This document shows positions 8,516-17,240 of a stretch of 64,000 nucleotides of DNA, in pieces. The translations under genes were made by a program, and so were the position numbers. This DNA is from SW132 sp038150125 (GTDB lineage: Bacteria; Bacteroidota; Rhodothermia; Balneolales; Balneolaceae), in contig NZ_JBBVMF010000006.1 in assembly GCF_038150125.1 (NCBI RefSeq), positions 62,001-126,000 of the forward strand, read 5' to 3'. The notes beneath the pieces were generated by a model. That model was not told where the DNA came from, searched no databases, and was given only the letters and a program-made list of their open reading frames with translations. The number at the start of each line of letters is the position of its first letter. The stretch's first letter is position 1.

Positions 8516-10540
8516 ATGAAAAATCAACATCCGCATATTAAGGCTATATCTTCATTTAAAATTTTGATGGGCAGCAGCAAAACTTTTTTATGCATCACTC
8601 TACTCTTCAGTTTTATATCGGTGAGTTCGCATGAGGTAAATGCAACAGCACTTGTTGGTCAGCAGGCTGATACTTTGTCTGTTGACAATCGAGATAGCAT
8701 TGAGGCTGACACCACAGGGCAAATTAACTACCAGGAGCTAAGTGAGTTTATCGATGGTATTGTAGCAGCCCAGCGGCGCGAGCATCAACTATCCGCTTTA
8801 GCTGTTTCGGTTTTGCACAACGACAGTCTGTTTTTTTCCAGTGGTTACGGACTGGCCGATATTGAATCTGAGCGGCCGGCAGAGGCGGACCAGACACTTT
8901 TTAGGATCGGTTCGGTATCCAAAACTTATACATGGACAGCCGTGATGATACTGGTAGAACGGGGATTGCTGGACCTGGACAGGAACGTAAATGAGTACCT
9001 TAGCGAGGTTCAGATTGAGGAGGCTTTTGATGAGCCAGTGACCATGCGCCACCTGATGTCTCACCGCGCCGGTTTTGAGGACTCTATTCAGTTATTTGCC
9101 GTAGCAGATGATGACCCGCGCACTCGTTCTCAGCTTTTAAGCGATCACCAGCCCAAGCGGGTGTTTCCACCGGGTGTGCGAACGTCCTACTCCAACTGGG
9201 GTGCTGCTCTTGCTGCACAGATTGTTGAAGATGTTGCAGAAGTGCCATTTGAAGTATTACTCCGAGAAGATATTCTGGATCCACTTGGCTTGGAGAATAC
9301 CATTACTGATTTACCTGCCGAGATGAATGAAAATGATAACGTGAACCTGGCTACCGGGTATAAGCCAGATCGAGGTGCGCTGGATATACAAAATTATTTA
9401 CAGCTTGGTGCATACTGGCCTGCTGGCGGCATGGCAGCTACTGCAGCGGATATGGCACGATGGATGCAGTTTCATCTGAATGGAGGAGAACTGGATGGTG
9501 TGCGTCTGCTTTCCTCCAGCACACATGAACAGATGTGGACAAGGGCTTTCAACGACAGGCCAAATGGTGCCGATGTTGCCCACGGATTTCAGGACCGGCC
9601 CTACCGTGGGGTGAGGATGATAGGGCATAGTGGCGGCACGGCAGCTTTCCTCACTAATATGATAATGGTACCTGAGCTGAATCTTGGAATATTTCTTTCA
9701 CAGAATAGTGCTGAGAGTTCATCTGCTATATTCCATCTTCCCGAATTAATTATCGATCAGATTCGCGGCTACACTTACCAGCCTTTACTGGTCAAAGAGT
9801 CCACCGGTGACGAACTAGAGGATATGGCCGGAACGTACCTCAATAACCGGCGCGTCTTGTCAACTTTTGCTGCGGTTATGGGACTATCATCTTCTGTTAC
9901 CCTTTCCACAGTATCTGACAGCGCTATTGTTTTAAGTGGTTTGGGAGAAAGCACTTATTATAGAAGATGGGAAGGGCGGGAAGATATCTTTGAAGATGCG
10001 GCGGGTAATCGGCTTTCAGTCATTCAGGACGACCTTGGAAACGTCGCAGCATTAGCTGATGGCAGTGGTGTTCATAGTATGGAGAGGGTGGGTTTTATGA
10101 ATAACCCAAATACGTTTTTTGGTTCATTTGGTCTCGTTCTGCTACTCACGCTCACAACCTTACTTGGAGCATGGAGGAGATTCGGGCATAGTCAAAATCA
10201 TGGATTATCTTCTCGCATAGCCGGTTTCACATCATTTCTGGCTTCCGTATCTATATTGACCCTGGTTGTCGCTGCAGCAATACTGGTAACGTCACTTTCA
10301 GGTTTCGACATCAGCCAAATGCCGGAAAACTATCCATCAAGTTCCATGTATTTCACTCACTATGCCGGCTGGTTCGTTGCAGTCATGTCACTGATCATGT
10401 TAATTGGTCTCTGGCCGGTATGGTCATCCTCCGGGTTGAAATTATTTCGCCGCCTTCATTACAGTTTGTATGCGGTTGCTCTATTTTTCTTCGTCATTCA
10501 GCTTTGGCAGTGGCGGGTCATTGGAGCTGAAGTAATCTGA
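8516..10540 (+). CDS. Serine hydrolase (beta-lactamase/class C type) with C-terminal membrane domain
   Basis: 674 residues. A hydrophobic stretch around 24-42 is a likely uncleaved or late signal sequence, followed by an acidic linker. The penicillin-binding/beta-lactamase-like domain (about 75-420) has all three class C motifs: Ser133-x-x-Lys136 (FRIGSVSK), Tyr225-Ser-Asn227 and His371-Ser-Gly. About 100 residues of lipocalin-like extension follow, then four hydrophobic segments (about 528-550, 573-597, 612-635, 645-668) that anchor it in the inner membrane with the enzyme outside. Members include esterases, D-amino-acid peptidases and carboxypeptidases; real beta-lactamase activity is not implied. 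A broken paralogue fragment lies at 23007-23453. Confidence 0.87.
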   Translation: MKNQHPHIKAISSFKILMGSSKTFLCITLLFSFISVSSHEVNATALVGQQADTLSVDNRDSIEADTTGQINYQELSEFIDGIVAAQRREHQLSALAVSVLHNDSLFFSSGYGLADIESERPAEADQTLFRIGSVSKTYTWTAVMILVERGLLDLDRNVNEYLSEVQIEEAFDEPVTMRHLMSHRAGFEDSIQLFAVADDDPRTRSQLLSDHQPKRVFPPGVRTSYSNWGAALAAQIVEDVAEVPFEVLLREDILDPLGLENTITDLPAEMNENDNVNLATGYKPDRGALDIQNYLQLGAYWPAGGMAATAADMARWMQFHLNGGELDGVRLLSSSTHEQMWTRAFNDRPNGADVAHGFQDRPYRGVRMIGHSGGTAAFLTNMIMVPELNLGIFLSQNSAESSSAIFHLPELIIDQIRGYTYQPLLVKESTGDELEDMAGTYLNNRRVLSTFAAVMGLSSSVTLSTVSDSAIVLSGLGESTYYRRWEGREDIFEDAAGNRLSVIQDDLGNVAALADGSGVHSMERVGFMNNPNTFFGSFGLVLLLTLTTLLGAWRRFGHSQNHGLSSRIAGFTSFLASVSILTLVVAAAILVTSLSGFDISQMPENYPSSSMYFTHYAGWFVAVMSLIMLIGLWPVWSSSGLKLFRRLHYSLYAVALFFFVIQLWQWRVIGAEVI

Positions 10541-10796
10541 CGGAAGTAGTGTTTAACTACCTATAATTTACATATCTCAGAGCGAAATGAGGGCATCACC
10601 CGCGATCATCCATTCACTGATAGAGCGGGTTTATCGCATTAGCAAGAATGAGCTGTTTAGCCAGACAAAGTCATTTTTATCCCGCCTTTTTTACAGATTG
10701 CTAATTCACTTTCCATCACTATAAGAATCTCAGCTTGATTCATAATTTAAATAGGAGGATTAGATCAGTTCATGAAAATTGATGCCATGAGCATTC

Positions 10797-11690
10797 TCAG
10801 ACGTCGATAGCAAACTGGAAGAGAATCATACCGATGGCGGTAATGAGCATAAGCAGATACACATATTTGCTATTTAACTCTTCACGTGCATCAGGCACAA
10901 GTTCTTTAAACACCATCCAAAACATGGCTCCAGCTGCAAATCCAAGGCCGATCGGGAGATAAGTTTTAAAGGCAAGCACAAAAAGAAACGCCGGTATTGC
11001 CATAATGGGTTGCGGAATACTGCTGAATATACTCCATAAAGCAGCTTTTCTGACGCTCGTGCCACGAGGTATTAAAATCAGACTAATGGCAAGACCTTCC
11101 GGAATGTTGTGGATGGCTATAGCAATGGCTATAAATGACCCGAAAGATGGGCTTTCCCCGAATGAGACCCCAACGCCAATGCCTTCTGCAAAGGAGTGGA
11201 CCGTCATTATTCCAACAATCATCAACATTTTGATGGCACTTGCACCGGTCACTTGTCCTATCGAATAATCTTTATCCGTGTTGTTAAGGATTTTATGGGA
11301 AATAAATACCAGTGTGCCACCGGCAATAAGGCCCCCGATAACTTTAAAAGTTTTTTGATCAACCCCTTCGATTGTAATGCCTTCATAAACAAGCCCAATG
11401 CTTGCGCCGAGCATTAACCCGGCCGCAACTGAATTTCCAATACCCAGCCATTTGTTATCAAATTCCTTGATGAATAAAAACGGTATGGCTCCAAAACCTG
11501 TTGCAGCGGCCGTGACGAAAGCAGCTATAAAGACATGAAAAATGGTTACGGTGCCCCCGGCCATATCTCCCACCACCCAGTATGAAGCGGCCAAAACAGC
11601 TATAAAAAGTAATATGGCAAATGCGCCGTTAAGAGCATCATTCTCATCAGGCCGTTCAATAGCATTTTTTGCACTCATGGTTATCGACAA
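10797..11690 (-). CDS. ZIP-family divalent metal transporter
   Basis: 297 residues, with about eight hydrophobic segments. The two metal-binding ZIP signatures are present: HSFAEGIGVG (His165, Glu169) in the predicted fourth helix and HNIPEGLAI (His194, Asn195, Glu198) in the fifth. It should move Zn2+, Fe2+ or a similar ion into the cytoplasm across the inner membrane. An alternative ATG four codons in gives MSAKNAIERPDE and cannot be excluded. It is transcribed divergently from the dodecin gene, sharing a 292-bp intergenic region in which no metal-regulator box (Zur/Fur-like palindrome) is obvious. Confidence 0.92.
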   Translation of the reverse strand: MSITMSAKNAIERPDENDALNGAFAILLFIAVLAASYWVVGDMAGGTVTIFHVFIAAFVTAAATGFGAIPFLFIKEFDNKWLGIGNSVAAGLMLGASIGLVYEGITIEGVDQKTFKVIGGLIAGGTLVFISHKILNNTDKDYSIGQVTGASAIKMLMIVGIMTVHSFAEGIGVGVSFGESPSFGSFIAIAIAIHNIPEGLAISLILIPRGTSVRKAALWSIFSSIPQPIMAIPAFLFVLAFKTYLPIGLGFAAGAMFWMVFKELVPDAREELNSKYVYLLMLITAIGMILFQFAIDV

Positions 11691-11982
11691 AGGTTAGTTT
11701 AAGAAATTGAGGGGATGATCTTGCAAGACAAACAGGTTAAGAAATGTTTTACGTGGATAAAAAATAAATAGATCGCTAGAGAAGGTAATTACCCCTGAGT
11801 GCGGGTAGAAGTATTGTGAAAAACTGATTATTGAATTGCAGTTTTTTAAAAGATCAAAGCATAAACGGCAGTCTGCATAGAAATCAACTGCATGTAACTG
11901 AAATACAACACGTTACTGAATGATGAGGTAAAAAGCGCTGTTATAGTATATCATAGTAAATTCAAACAAAGCAGGAGAAGAC

Positions 11983-12186
11983 ATGGCCATAACAAAAGTA
12001 ATAGAAGTGATAGCAAGTTCAGAGAAAAGCTTTGACGATGCCACAAAAAATGCACTTGAAGAGGCGTCAAAATCGGTTAATAACATTACATCTATCTACG
12101 TGAAAGAGATGAACGCAAATGTTACAAATAATCAAATAGTATCGTATGCTGTAAATGCCAAAGTCTCTTTTGAAGTGGGTAAGTAA
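11983..12186 (+). CDS. Dodecin-family protein
   Basis: 67 residues, the normal dodecin size, with the beta-alpha-beta-beta pattern: MAITKVIEVIASSEKSFDDA (strand and start of helix), helix AL EEASKSVNNI, then two strands ending KVSFEVGK. Dodecins assemble into hollow dodecamers; classic members store flavins between paired tryptophans. Here the position of that Trp (about residue 37, in NITSIYVKEM) is Ser, as in the common SIYV/SIYI subgroup, so flavin stacking may differ. The ATG has GGAGAAG about 5 bases upstream. A strong terminator follows 39 bp after the stop. Confidence 0.9.
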   Translation: MAITKVIEVIASSEKSFDDATKNALEEASKSVNNITSIYVKEMNANVTNNQIVSYAVNAKVSFEVGK

Positions 12187-12225
12187 ATTATGTTTAAACG
12201 TCTATTAAATATTTAAGCATCCCTG

Positions 12226-12252
12226 GCCCGGTGAATTTTCACCGGGCTTTTT
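12226..12252 (+). terminator. Rho-independent terminator after dodecin
   Basis: Perfect 10-bp stem GCCCGGTGAA / TTCACCGGGC with a TT spacer (effective loop larger), followed by five T's. It separates the dodecin gene from the RNase J gene. Confidence 0.9.
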
Positions 12253-12270
12253 AATTTAAAAAGGTTCATT

Positions 12271-13584
12271 ATGAAGGTATATACAATCGGAGGGTATAAC
12301 GAAGTAGGAAAAAACATGACGGCCATAGAGGTTCGCGATGAGATCGTTATCCTTGATATGGGATATGACATGGAGGAGCTTATAGACATGGAAAATCCGT
12401 CTGAATCGTCGCCCACAAAAATGATGATCCAGTCCGGGGTCATTCCCAATGACAAGATGTTGTACCAGCAGCGGGAGAAAGTGAAAGGAATTGTCATCGG
12501 CCATGGTCATCTCGATCATGTTGGAGCCGTAGCCAAAATGGCCGGCTCGTACAATTGCCCGATTTTTGCATCTCCCTATACCATGAAAATCATTGAAGAG
12601 CAGATCAGCCAGGACAATAAAGAGGTGAACAATAAACGGATTGTGCTTGAGCCCGGGACAATCCACAACCTGACATCTAACATTGCGATTGAATTTGTAA
12701 AAGTGACCCACTCTATCCCTGATTCCATGCTCACGGTACTTCATACGCCGGAAGGACGCATGGTGTACGGGCTGGATTTTCGGATTGACAGAAACCCTGT
12801 GATGGGCGGTAAGGTTGACTTTGACCGGCTCAATCAGCTTGGCAAAGAAGGAGTAAAAATATTAGTGGGAGATTCTACCCGTGTAGGTGACCGTGGCACC
12901 AGCTCTACAGAGTCGGCAGTAAAAGAACAGCTAAATAATATATTAGACCAGCTCTATAAAGATCGATCGGCAGTCGTTGTGACAACATTTTCATCTCATA
13001 TTGAGCGGCTGAAAAGTATCATGGACGTGAATGACGGCCGGCGAAAAATTGCGTTAATCGGGCGATCGCTCAAAGAGTATACAAAAGCGGCTGATGATCT
13101 TGGATACCTGGATCGTAAAGGCGTGGAAATTGCCAGTTTCCGTGAAGAAGTGAATGATCTTTTTGAAAAAATAAGTGAAAACAGGGAAAAATGGCTGATT
13201 GTTTGTACCGGAAACCAAGGTGAGGAGCGATCGGTTCTTAAAAAGCTTTCGAAGGATCAGTATCCGTTTCAACTTCAGGAAGGGGATCATGTGGTATTCT
13301 CTACATCCACCATTCCAACACTCATCAACAAAGCTGAACGGTATAAGCTTGAACGAAGCTTGAAGAAGAAAAATGTAACACTACATCTTGATATCCACGC
13401 CTCGGGACACGGTCACCGTGAAGACCTGAGAATTCTGATTCAGACGTTAAGACCAGACATCATGATTCCCGGCCATGGCGATATTCAGAAACTTGCAGAA
13501 CACGTCACGCTGGCACAGGAAGAGGGATATAAATTGAATGAAAACCTCTTTATTTGTGAAAATGGCAATGTCCTGGAATTTTAA
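12271..13584 (+). CDS. RNase J-family metallo-beta-lactamase ribonuclease, short form
   Basis: 437 residues. Metallo-beta-lactamase core with HGHLDHVGA (His78, His80, Asp82, His83), a later HSIPDS, then the beta-CASP insertion and the RNase J C-terminal motifs HASGHGHREDL and PGHGD. It should process or degrade RNA from 5' ends and/or internally in the cytoplasm using two zinc ions. Bacterial RNase J is usually about 555 residues with a C-terminal dimer domain; this protein stops soon after the PGHG motif, like archaeal RNase J, so a separate function from a full-length RNase J elsewhere is possible. It runs tail-to-tail into the universal stress protein gene, with stop codons overlapping on opposite strands (4 bp). 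Confidence 0.88.
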   Translation: MKVYTIGGYNEVGKNMTAIEVRDEIVILDMGYDMEELIDMENPSESSPTKMMIQSGVIPNDKMLYQQREKVKGIVIGHGHLDHVGAVAKMAGSYNCPIFASPYTMKIIEEQISQDNKEVNNKRIVLEPGTIHNLTSNIAIEFVKVTHSIPDSMLTVLHTPEGRMVYGLDFRIDRNPVMGGKVDFDRLNQLGKEGVKILVGDSTRVGDRGTSSTESAVKEQLNNILDQLYKDRSAVVVTTFSSHIERLKSIMDVNDGRRKIALIGRSLKEYTKAADDLGYLDRKGVEIASFREEVNDLFEKISENREKWLIVCTGNQGEERSVLKKLSKDQYPFQLQEGDHVVFSTSTIPTLINKAERYKLERSLKKKNVTLHLDIHASGHGHREDLRILIQTLRPDIMIPGHGDIQKLAEHVTLAQEEGYKLNENLFICENGNVLEF

Positions 13585-14432
13585 ATGGTAAGGAGTACGG
13601 GGCTATCAGCAGTGTCGAGAATTAGCTCCAGGACATTGCGCTTAGTGAACCGCTTGGTTTTTGGCAGGATCACTATTCCACCTCGAAGACTGTTTACGAG
13701 GAACAGGAAGCGTCCCATATCAGCTTGTTGAAGTGTGACAATTTGCGCCTCGCGTTCGTTAGTCAGCGTCTCTTTAAGGTTATATTTGTGATCATCGACC
13801 GGAAATGCTTCTGAAATGTCAATCACGGCGAAGCTGGTTTCGTTTTTTTCGGCTACATCAGATGCAAAGGATAGTCCGGAAACGCTGCGTTCTGAACCAT
13901 CAAAGACTACGATTGGAGAACGCTCCGGCGTATAGCTTTTTTGAAGTATCAGTACGGGTTTTTCGGCTTTCTGCAGAATGGTCAAAGCAGTGCTTCCAAT
14001 TTTTTCAGATCTTGATTTCGAATAAGACCGTCCCCTGCTGCCAATGGTGATAATATCGGAGTCTTCTGCAGCCTCCAGAATTTTTTCGGCGACTTTCCCT
14101 TCTGCTGAGCTCCAGGTATGAGAAAGTTCGTGTTGCCTGGAAATCAGTTCAAAATGTTCCCGAATGGTTTTTTCGAGAGACCGGATTTCCTGCTCTATCG
14201 ATTTTCGGCCGACAGATGATAGTCTGCCTGTTAATTCCTCCACCTCTACCAGAGACGGCAGCTCACTGAGGCGGAGCCACTTAGGATCCCGAACGAAGAT
14301 TCCATGAATTCTCGCCTGCAGAAGCTGTGCAATTATCGCAGCGGTTTCAAGTGCCGTTCTGCTGTGATAAGAGTGGTCGAGAGCTACCAGTATTTCCTTT
14401 AATTTTTCGGAATTGTCGTCTGAGTCAGTCAT
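13581..14432 (-). CDS. Tandem-domain universal stress protein (UspA family)
   Basis: 283 residues, the length of a two-domain Usp. The first domain starts EILVALDHSYHSRTALETA and carries the ATP-binding style loop GSRGRSYSKSRSEKIGSTAL (G-2x-G-9x-G-S/T), ending KPVLILQK. The second, starting PIVVFDGSERSVSGLSFA, is shorter and lacks that loop, so only one nucleotide site is likely. The start codon is 2 bp after the stop of the Lon-like gene, indicating translational coupling in one operon. Likely a cytoplasmic stress factor acting with the upstream protease. Confidence 0.87.
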   Translation of the reverse strand: MTDSDDNSEKLKEILVALDHSYHSRTALETAAIIAQLLQARIHGIFVRDPKWLRLSELPSLVEVEELTGRLSSVGRKSIEQEIRSLEKTIREHFELISRQHELSHTWSSAEGKVAEKILEAAEDSDIITIGSRGRSYSKSRSEKIGSTALTILQKAEKPVLILQKSYTPERSPIVVFDGSERSVSGLSFASDVAEKNETSFAVIDISEAFPVDDHKYNLKETLTNEREAQIVTLQQADMGRFLFLVNSLRGGIVILPKTKRFTKRNVLELILDTADSPVLLTI

Positions 14433-14434
14433 GA

Positions 14435-16864
14435 TTAGTCTTCTCCGTTTTCGGAGATCATAAATTCACGTCGTTTGTCGGCAAGTTGATTGAGCCGGTC
14501 CATCACTTTATAATTAATAGTTCCCTCGGGGTAATTGCCGTCCTCGTCCAGGTCTCCCATCTCGAGTCCAGTCAGGATTTCCATACCCTCATCCACTGAT
14601 TCAACGGAGTAAATGTGAAACTCTTCGTTGTCTACGGCCTCACGTACATCTTTTCGAAGCATAAGGTTTTTTTCGTTGGCCTGTGGAATCAGAACACCCT
14701 GTTCGCCGGTAAGCCCCCGCTCCTTACAAATATCAAAATACCCTTCAATTTTTTCGTTCACGCCGCCAATCGGCTGCACTTTTCCATGCTGATTGACTGA
14801 GCCTGTTACGCTGAAAGATTGCTTGATGGGAATATCACCGATGGATGAAAGCAATGCGTAGAGTTCGGCTGATGAAGCACTGTCGCCATCTATGTTGGAG
14901 TAAGACTGTTCGAATACAATACTTGCCGAAAGTGAAAGCGGACGATTTTTAGCATATCGCTCGCCCAGAAAACCCTTTAAGATCAGAACACCCTTTGAGT
15001 GTATGGGACCGCTCATCTCTACTTCACGTTCAATGTCTACAATGTCTCCTTTACCGAGCTGCACGCGTGCTGTAATGCGGGTTGGCCGGCCAAACGTACT
15101 GTTTCCGATCATCGATACGGACAAACCGTTAACCTGACCAGGGTGTTCGCCTTCTGTGTCAATGAAAATATAGTCCCGGTTAATTGCTTCATGGACTTTA
15201 TCCTTCAGTCGGCCGGACCGGTAAATTTTATGCTCAATAGCTTTTTCCACGTCATCAAGCTTAACAACATCGTTGCCGTTTTTCTTAGCCCAATGATTAG
15301 ATTCAATCAGAAGTTCTACGATTTCTCCTGTCTTGGCAGATAGTTTTTCGCTGTCGCCTGCCAGTCGTGCGCTCTGCTCAATAACCCGTCCTACTGCATA
15401 TTTATCAAAATGTGTAAGCTCGTTCTTTTTAATCAGGCCTGCCAGAAGCTGAACATACTGGTCATGATTATTGCTGTCGCGGTCTATCTCGTCTTCAAAA
15501 TCAGCTTCAACCTTAAAGAGTGATTTGAATTCCGGGTCAAGCTCGCAAAGCATATAGTAAAGCAATCGTTCGCCGATGAGAACTACCTTAACGTCAAGGT
15601 CAATAGGCTCAGGTTCCAGGGAAACGGTGCTTATGAGACTATAGGACTCGCCCAAAGATTCAATTTTTAGCTCGCCTGATTTCAGAGCACGTTTAAGGCC
15701 TTCCCAGGCAAATGGTTCCATAATCACATTGCGTGCATGTAAAATGAGGTAGCCGCCGTTTGCTTTGTGAAAAGCCCCCGGTTTAATCAGGTTAAAGTTG
15801 GTGGTAAGTGCACCCATCCTGGACTGGTATTCTACCTTACCCACTAAATTTTTGTAGTTGGGATTATCCTCATGAATAACCGGCGCCCCCTCAGTGTCGC
15901 TGTGATCTACCAGCACGTTTACTTTATATCGGTCTAAAATCGGGTTTTGGGACGCATCCGGCTGCTGCTGCGATTGCTGTCCGCCGCCGGCCAGTTGTAG
16001 CATTGGATTTCCCTGCCCCTGTGGATTCATGATTTTTTGCACGTTATCAACGATATCCATCTCAACGCTATCTAAAAAGTCCTGGACCTCTTCAAGGTCT
16101 GAAAACTCATCCCGAACCTTTTTGAATAACTCTTTGATAGCATTTGTTGCAATTTCTTTATCCAGCTTCTTCTGCTCATCACGGATCTCCCGTTTGTTGG
16201 AGGGCATTTTCTGGATAATTTTCTGAAGCTCTTGCTGTAGTTTCTTCGTCTCTTCTTCCAGGCGCTCTTTCTCCTCGTCCGATAGCTCCTTCAAATCTTC
16301 ATTGTCCATCAAGTCGCCGTCTTTCATGGGGGTAAATGTGAAGCCGGCGGGGGTTCTGACAAGGGCAAGGCCTTTTTCTTTTGCCTTTTTCTGCAGCTCC
16401 TCAAACGACTCATCCTGATCTTGCTGAAGCCTGTTTTTAAGTGACTGCTTCCTGTTTTGATACTCTTCCGTTTCAAACGATGACCGCAGTGTAGGAACCA
16501 GATCTTCTATAAGCTGATCCATCATCTCTTTAAGCTTCATGCCTCTGCCGGCGGGTACTTTCAGGACCCCGGGCTTGTATCGGTCATCAAAATTATTGAT
16601 GTAGCAAATGTCAGGCGGTGTGGGTTTGTCTTTGGCTTTTTGCCCCATGAATTGCCGGATATGACTCAGTCGGTTTGTCTCATTTGGGCCAAGAGCAAAA
16701 ATATTGTAGCCGTCTTTTGGAATATCTACCCCAAGTTCCATTGATGAGGATAAACGCTCCTGTCCGATAATTGTCGATGTGTCTGTGATATCTTCTGTGG
16801 TCTCAAAATCAAACGCATCGGTTTCGCATGCCAGTATTAACTTCTCTTTCGTTAGTTTTTTCAC
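14435..16864 (-). CDS. Lon-like (S16) protease, YcbZ/COG1067 type with degenerate P-loop
   Basis: 809 residues. The N-terminal AAA-like part (about 10-560) contains a Gln/Lys/Glu-rich coiled-coil insertion (about 130-260) and ends with a lid-like helical bundle. The proteolytic domain (about 565-780) has the Lon Ser-Lys dyad: Ser662 in IDGDSASSAEL and Lys705 in GGVNEKIEG. The expected Walker A reads ALGPNETNRLS at 57-67, lacking the GKT/S core, and the Walker B-like stretch is GGYLILHARNV, without the acidic pair. ATP use is therefore doubtful. Cytoplasmic quality control together with the downstream stress protein (2-bp gap) is inferred. The gene is divergent from the 17241 gene. Confidence 0.87.
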   Translation of the reverse strand: MKKLTKEKLILACETDAFDFETTEDITDTSTIIGQERLSSSMELGVDIPKDGYNIFALGPNETNRLSHIRQFMGQKAKDKPTPPDICYINNFDDRYKPGVLKVPAGRGMKLKEMMDQLIEDLVPTLRSSFETEEYQNRKQSLKNRLQQDQDESFEELQKKAKEKGLALVRTPAGFTFTPMKDGDLMDNEDLKELSDEEKERLEEETKKLQQELQKIIQKMPSNKREIRDEQKKLDKEIATNAIKELFKKVRDEFSDLEEVQDFLDSVEMDIVDNVQKIMNPQGQGNPMLQLAGGGQQSQQQPDASQNPILDRYKVNVLVDHSDTEGAPVIHEDNPNYKNLVGKVEYQSRMGALTTNFNLIKPGAFHKANGGYLILHARNVIMEPFAWEGLKRALKSGELKIESLGESYSLISTVSLEPEPIDLDVKVVLIGERLLYYMLCELDPEFKSLFKVEADFEDEIDRDSNNHDQYVQLLAGLIKKNELTHFDKYAVGRVIEQSARLAGDSEKLSAKTGEIVELLIESNHWAKKNGNDVVKLDDVEKAIEHKIYRSGRLKDKVHEAINRDYIFIDTEGEHPGQVNGLSVSMIGNSTFGRPTRITARVQLGKGDIVDIEREVEMSGPIHSKGVLILKGFLGERYAKNRPLSLSASIVFEQSYSNIDGDSASSAELYALLSSIGDIPIKQSFSVTGSVNQHGKVQPIGGVNEKIEGYFDICKERGLTGEQGVLIPQANEKNLMLRKDVREAVDNEEFHIYSVESVDEGMEILTGLEMGDLDEDGNYPEGTINYKVMDRLNQLADKRREFMISENGED

Positions 16865-17240
16865 TTTAGCTGCCTCTTATTTTTAGATTTAACTCCTTGA
16901 GCTTCTTATTATATAGAATGAATGATTATAAGTTGTAGTTCCACGTGCAGAAATAAAACCTGATGTTTAACATAGAAAGAACGATCGCAGATCACCTTCT
17001 CTGAGAGATCAAGAATCAGGTTTTAGGATTGTTTTCGATGATTTAGCACCCAGGCATCTGCTATATCGACGAAAAATTCTGATGAGTGCTTTGTATAAAC
17101 GAGTTTGTTTGAAAGCAAAAGAGCAGGTTAAAGCGCTTAGGCGGAACTATTTTTATCGAAAACAGGAGATTTGGAACTCTATCATGCTGGCGCTCATTGA
17201 TTTAATATGAGGCTAATCCTAAAACTCAAAACCACCTCCC
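16865..17240. other. Divergent intergenic region
   Basis: Separates the leftward Lon-like/Usp operon from the rightward PD40 gene and must hold promoters for both. No repeat, hairpin or copy of the repeated promoter module is seen. Confidence 0.5.
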
